Below are positions 62,929 through 64,000 of a DNA stretch of 64,000 nucleotides, piece after piece (position 1 is the first letter of the stretch; every line of letters begins with the position of its first letter). A program made the translations under genes and the position numbers. The notes beneath the pieces were generated by a model, which worked only from the letters and a program-made list of their open reading frames with translations, was not told the DNA's origin and ran no database searches. The stretch comes from Pectobacterium brasiliense (GTDB taxonomy: Bacteria > Pseudomonadota > Gammaproteobacteria > Enterobacterales > Enterobacteriaceae): assembly GCF_013449685.1 (NCBI RefSeq), contig NZ_JACDSF010000029.1, positions 10,829-74,828 of the forward strand, written 5' to 3'.

Positions 62929-64000
62929 ATGACTAACACTAACTTTTCTCAAACGGCTGCCTTCATCTGGTCAGTCGCTGATCTGCTTCGTGGCGATTTC
63001 AAGCAATCACAGTATGGGCGTGTGATTCTGCCTTTTACTCTGCTGCGTCGGCTTGAGTGCGTGTTAGCCGCGAGTAAAGAAGCAGTGGTAGCGGAGGCTG
63101 AAAAATTAAAGGCCAGCCCTTTGCCGGAAGAAGGGAGAGAGAAGTTTCTGTTACGCGCTACTAATGGCCTGTCGTTCTTCAATACTTCGCCGATGGATCT
63201 CGGCAAGATGGGGCAGAACGACATTAAGGCGAATCTGGAGAACTATGTTCAGTGTTTCTCGAAGGATGCGCGTGAAATCTTTGAACACTTCAAATTTAGT
63301 GAGTTTGTTGGCCTGCTGGATGACGCCAATTTACTGTTCAAAATTGTTAAAAAATTCGCCACTACGGACCTCAGTCCGAAGGCCATTTCAAACTATGAAA
63401 TGGGGCTGGTGTTTGAAGAGCTGATTCGTCGTTTTGCGGAAAGTTCGAATGAAACAGCAGGGGAGCACTTTACTCCACGCGATATCGTACGTTTAACGAC
63501 CTCGCTGGTGTTTATGGAAGATGATGCGGCGTTATCTAAAGACGGCATCATTCGTACTATCTACGACCCCACTGCCGGTACAGGCGGCTTCCTCTCTTCG
63601 GGTATGGAATATGTGCATGAACTTAACCCGAATGCGGTGATGCGTGCGTTTGGTCAGGAGCTGAACCCCGAGTCTTACGCCATCTGTAAAGCCGATATGC
63701 TGATTAAAGGGCAAGATGTTAGCCGTATCAAACTGGGTAACACCCTTTCTAACGATCAGCTACCGCAAGACCAGTTCGACTACATGCTGTCGAATCCACC
63801 GTTTGGTGTGGACTGGAAAAAGATTGAAGGTGAAATTAACGACGAGCATCAGTTGAAAGGCTTTAACGGTCGTTTTGGTCCTGGCTTACCTCGCGTCTCT
63901 GATGGCTCTCTGTTGTTCCTTCTGCATCTGATCAGCAAAATGCGTGATACCCATAATCCAGATGGTTCAATCAATGGTGGAGGGCGCATCGGTATTATTC
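62929..64000 (+). CDS. hsdM: type I restriction-modification methyltransferase HsdM (truncated by window)
   Basis: 357 complete codons from ATG 62929 (AAGGA upstream) with no stop before the window ends. N-terminal helical domain ([35 protein letters not shown]), then the N6-adenine methyltransferase fold with the SAM motif DPTAGTGGF (D213) and catalytic NPPF (N289). Works with HsdS and HsdR, expected downstream, outside the window. Island cargo next to the integrase. Confidence 0.95.
   Translation, partial: MTNTNFSQTAAFIWSVADLLRGDFKQSQYGRVILPFTLLRRLECVLAASKEAVVAEAEKLKASPLPEEGREKFLLRATNGLSFFNTSPMDLGKMGQNDIKANLENYVQCFSKDAREIFEHFKFSEFVGLLDDANLLFKIVKKFATTDLSPKAISNYEMGLVFEELIRRFAESSNETAGEHFTPRDIVRLTTSLVFMEDDAALSKDGIIRTIYDPTAGTGGFLSSGMEYVHELNPNAVMRAFGQELNPESYAICKADMLIKGQDVSRIKLGNTLSNDQLPQDQFDYMLSNPPFGVDWKKIEGEINDEHQLKGFNGRFGPGLPRVSDGSLLFLLHLISKMRDTHNPDGSINGGGRIGII

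Overview
The window looks like chromosome of a plant-associated soft-rot enterobacterium, most likely Pectobacterium. This rests on close agreement with enterobacterial proteins I know (ValS, PyrB, NrdD, LptF, YraR, YjgM), on E. coli-like gene neighbourhoods (pepA-holC-valS, pyrL-pyrB-pyrI-ridA-tabA, argF-rraB-yjgM-yjgN), and on a near-consensus site for KdgR, the pectin-catabolism repressor. The species is an inference; no marker gene settles it.

Layout. 1-3.6 kb: a TRAP transporter operon (dctP-dctQ-dctM, minus strand) with a KdgR-like box upstream. 3.6-5.1 kb: exbB-exbD behind a Fur box. 5.2-11.8 kb: a complete sucrose operon scrK-scrY-scrA-scrB-scrR (minus strand) with ScrR-like operators before scrK and scrY. 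12.1-13.0 kb: an unknown 62-residue protein overlapping a membrane-anchored bactofilin. 13.0-27.3 kb: a complete type I-E CRISPR-Cas locus (cas3, casABCDE, cas1, cas2, and an array of 40 repeats). Between cas3 and casA lie two opposite-strand toxin-antitoxin-like modules, a HigB/HigA pair and an AbiE-like nucleotidyltransferase pair. This is the most unusual feature of the window.

27.4-32.5 kb: an unknown 152-residue protein, a PLP-dependent decarboxylase, an MFS exporter with a divergent HxlR regulator, yhbP and yraR. 32.5-35.2 kb: anaerobic ribonucleotide reductase nrdD-nrdG with tandem NrdR boxes. 35.6-39.5 kb: a four-gene cluster of circularly permuted ATP-grasp, alpha-E, transglutaminase-like and Anbu-type protease proteins. 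39.7-42.6 kb: ridA, pyrI, pyrB, a pyrL leader peptide with attenuator, and tabA. 42.9-44.3 kb: two tandem paralogous PAS-LuxR regulators. 44.4-49.2 kb: argF with tandem ARG boxes, rraB, yjgM, yjgN and an M48 protease. 49.3 kb: a repetitive palindromic element. 49.7-53.2 kb: a secreted alpha/beta hydrolase, a chemoreceptor and kptA. 53.4-60.8 kb: housekeeping genes valS, holC, pepA, lptF and lptG. 61.0 kb to the end: tRNA-Leu(CAA) followed by a P4-type integrase and a truncated hsdM. This is the left end of an island integrated at leuX and carrying type I restriction-modification.

Defence functions therefore sit in two places: the CRISPR-Cas/TA block and the leuX island. Carbon-source genes (TRAP, scr) dominate the left end. 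No computation was run. Motif positions and repeat counts were read by eye, and families were assigned from remembered sequence features.
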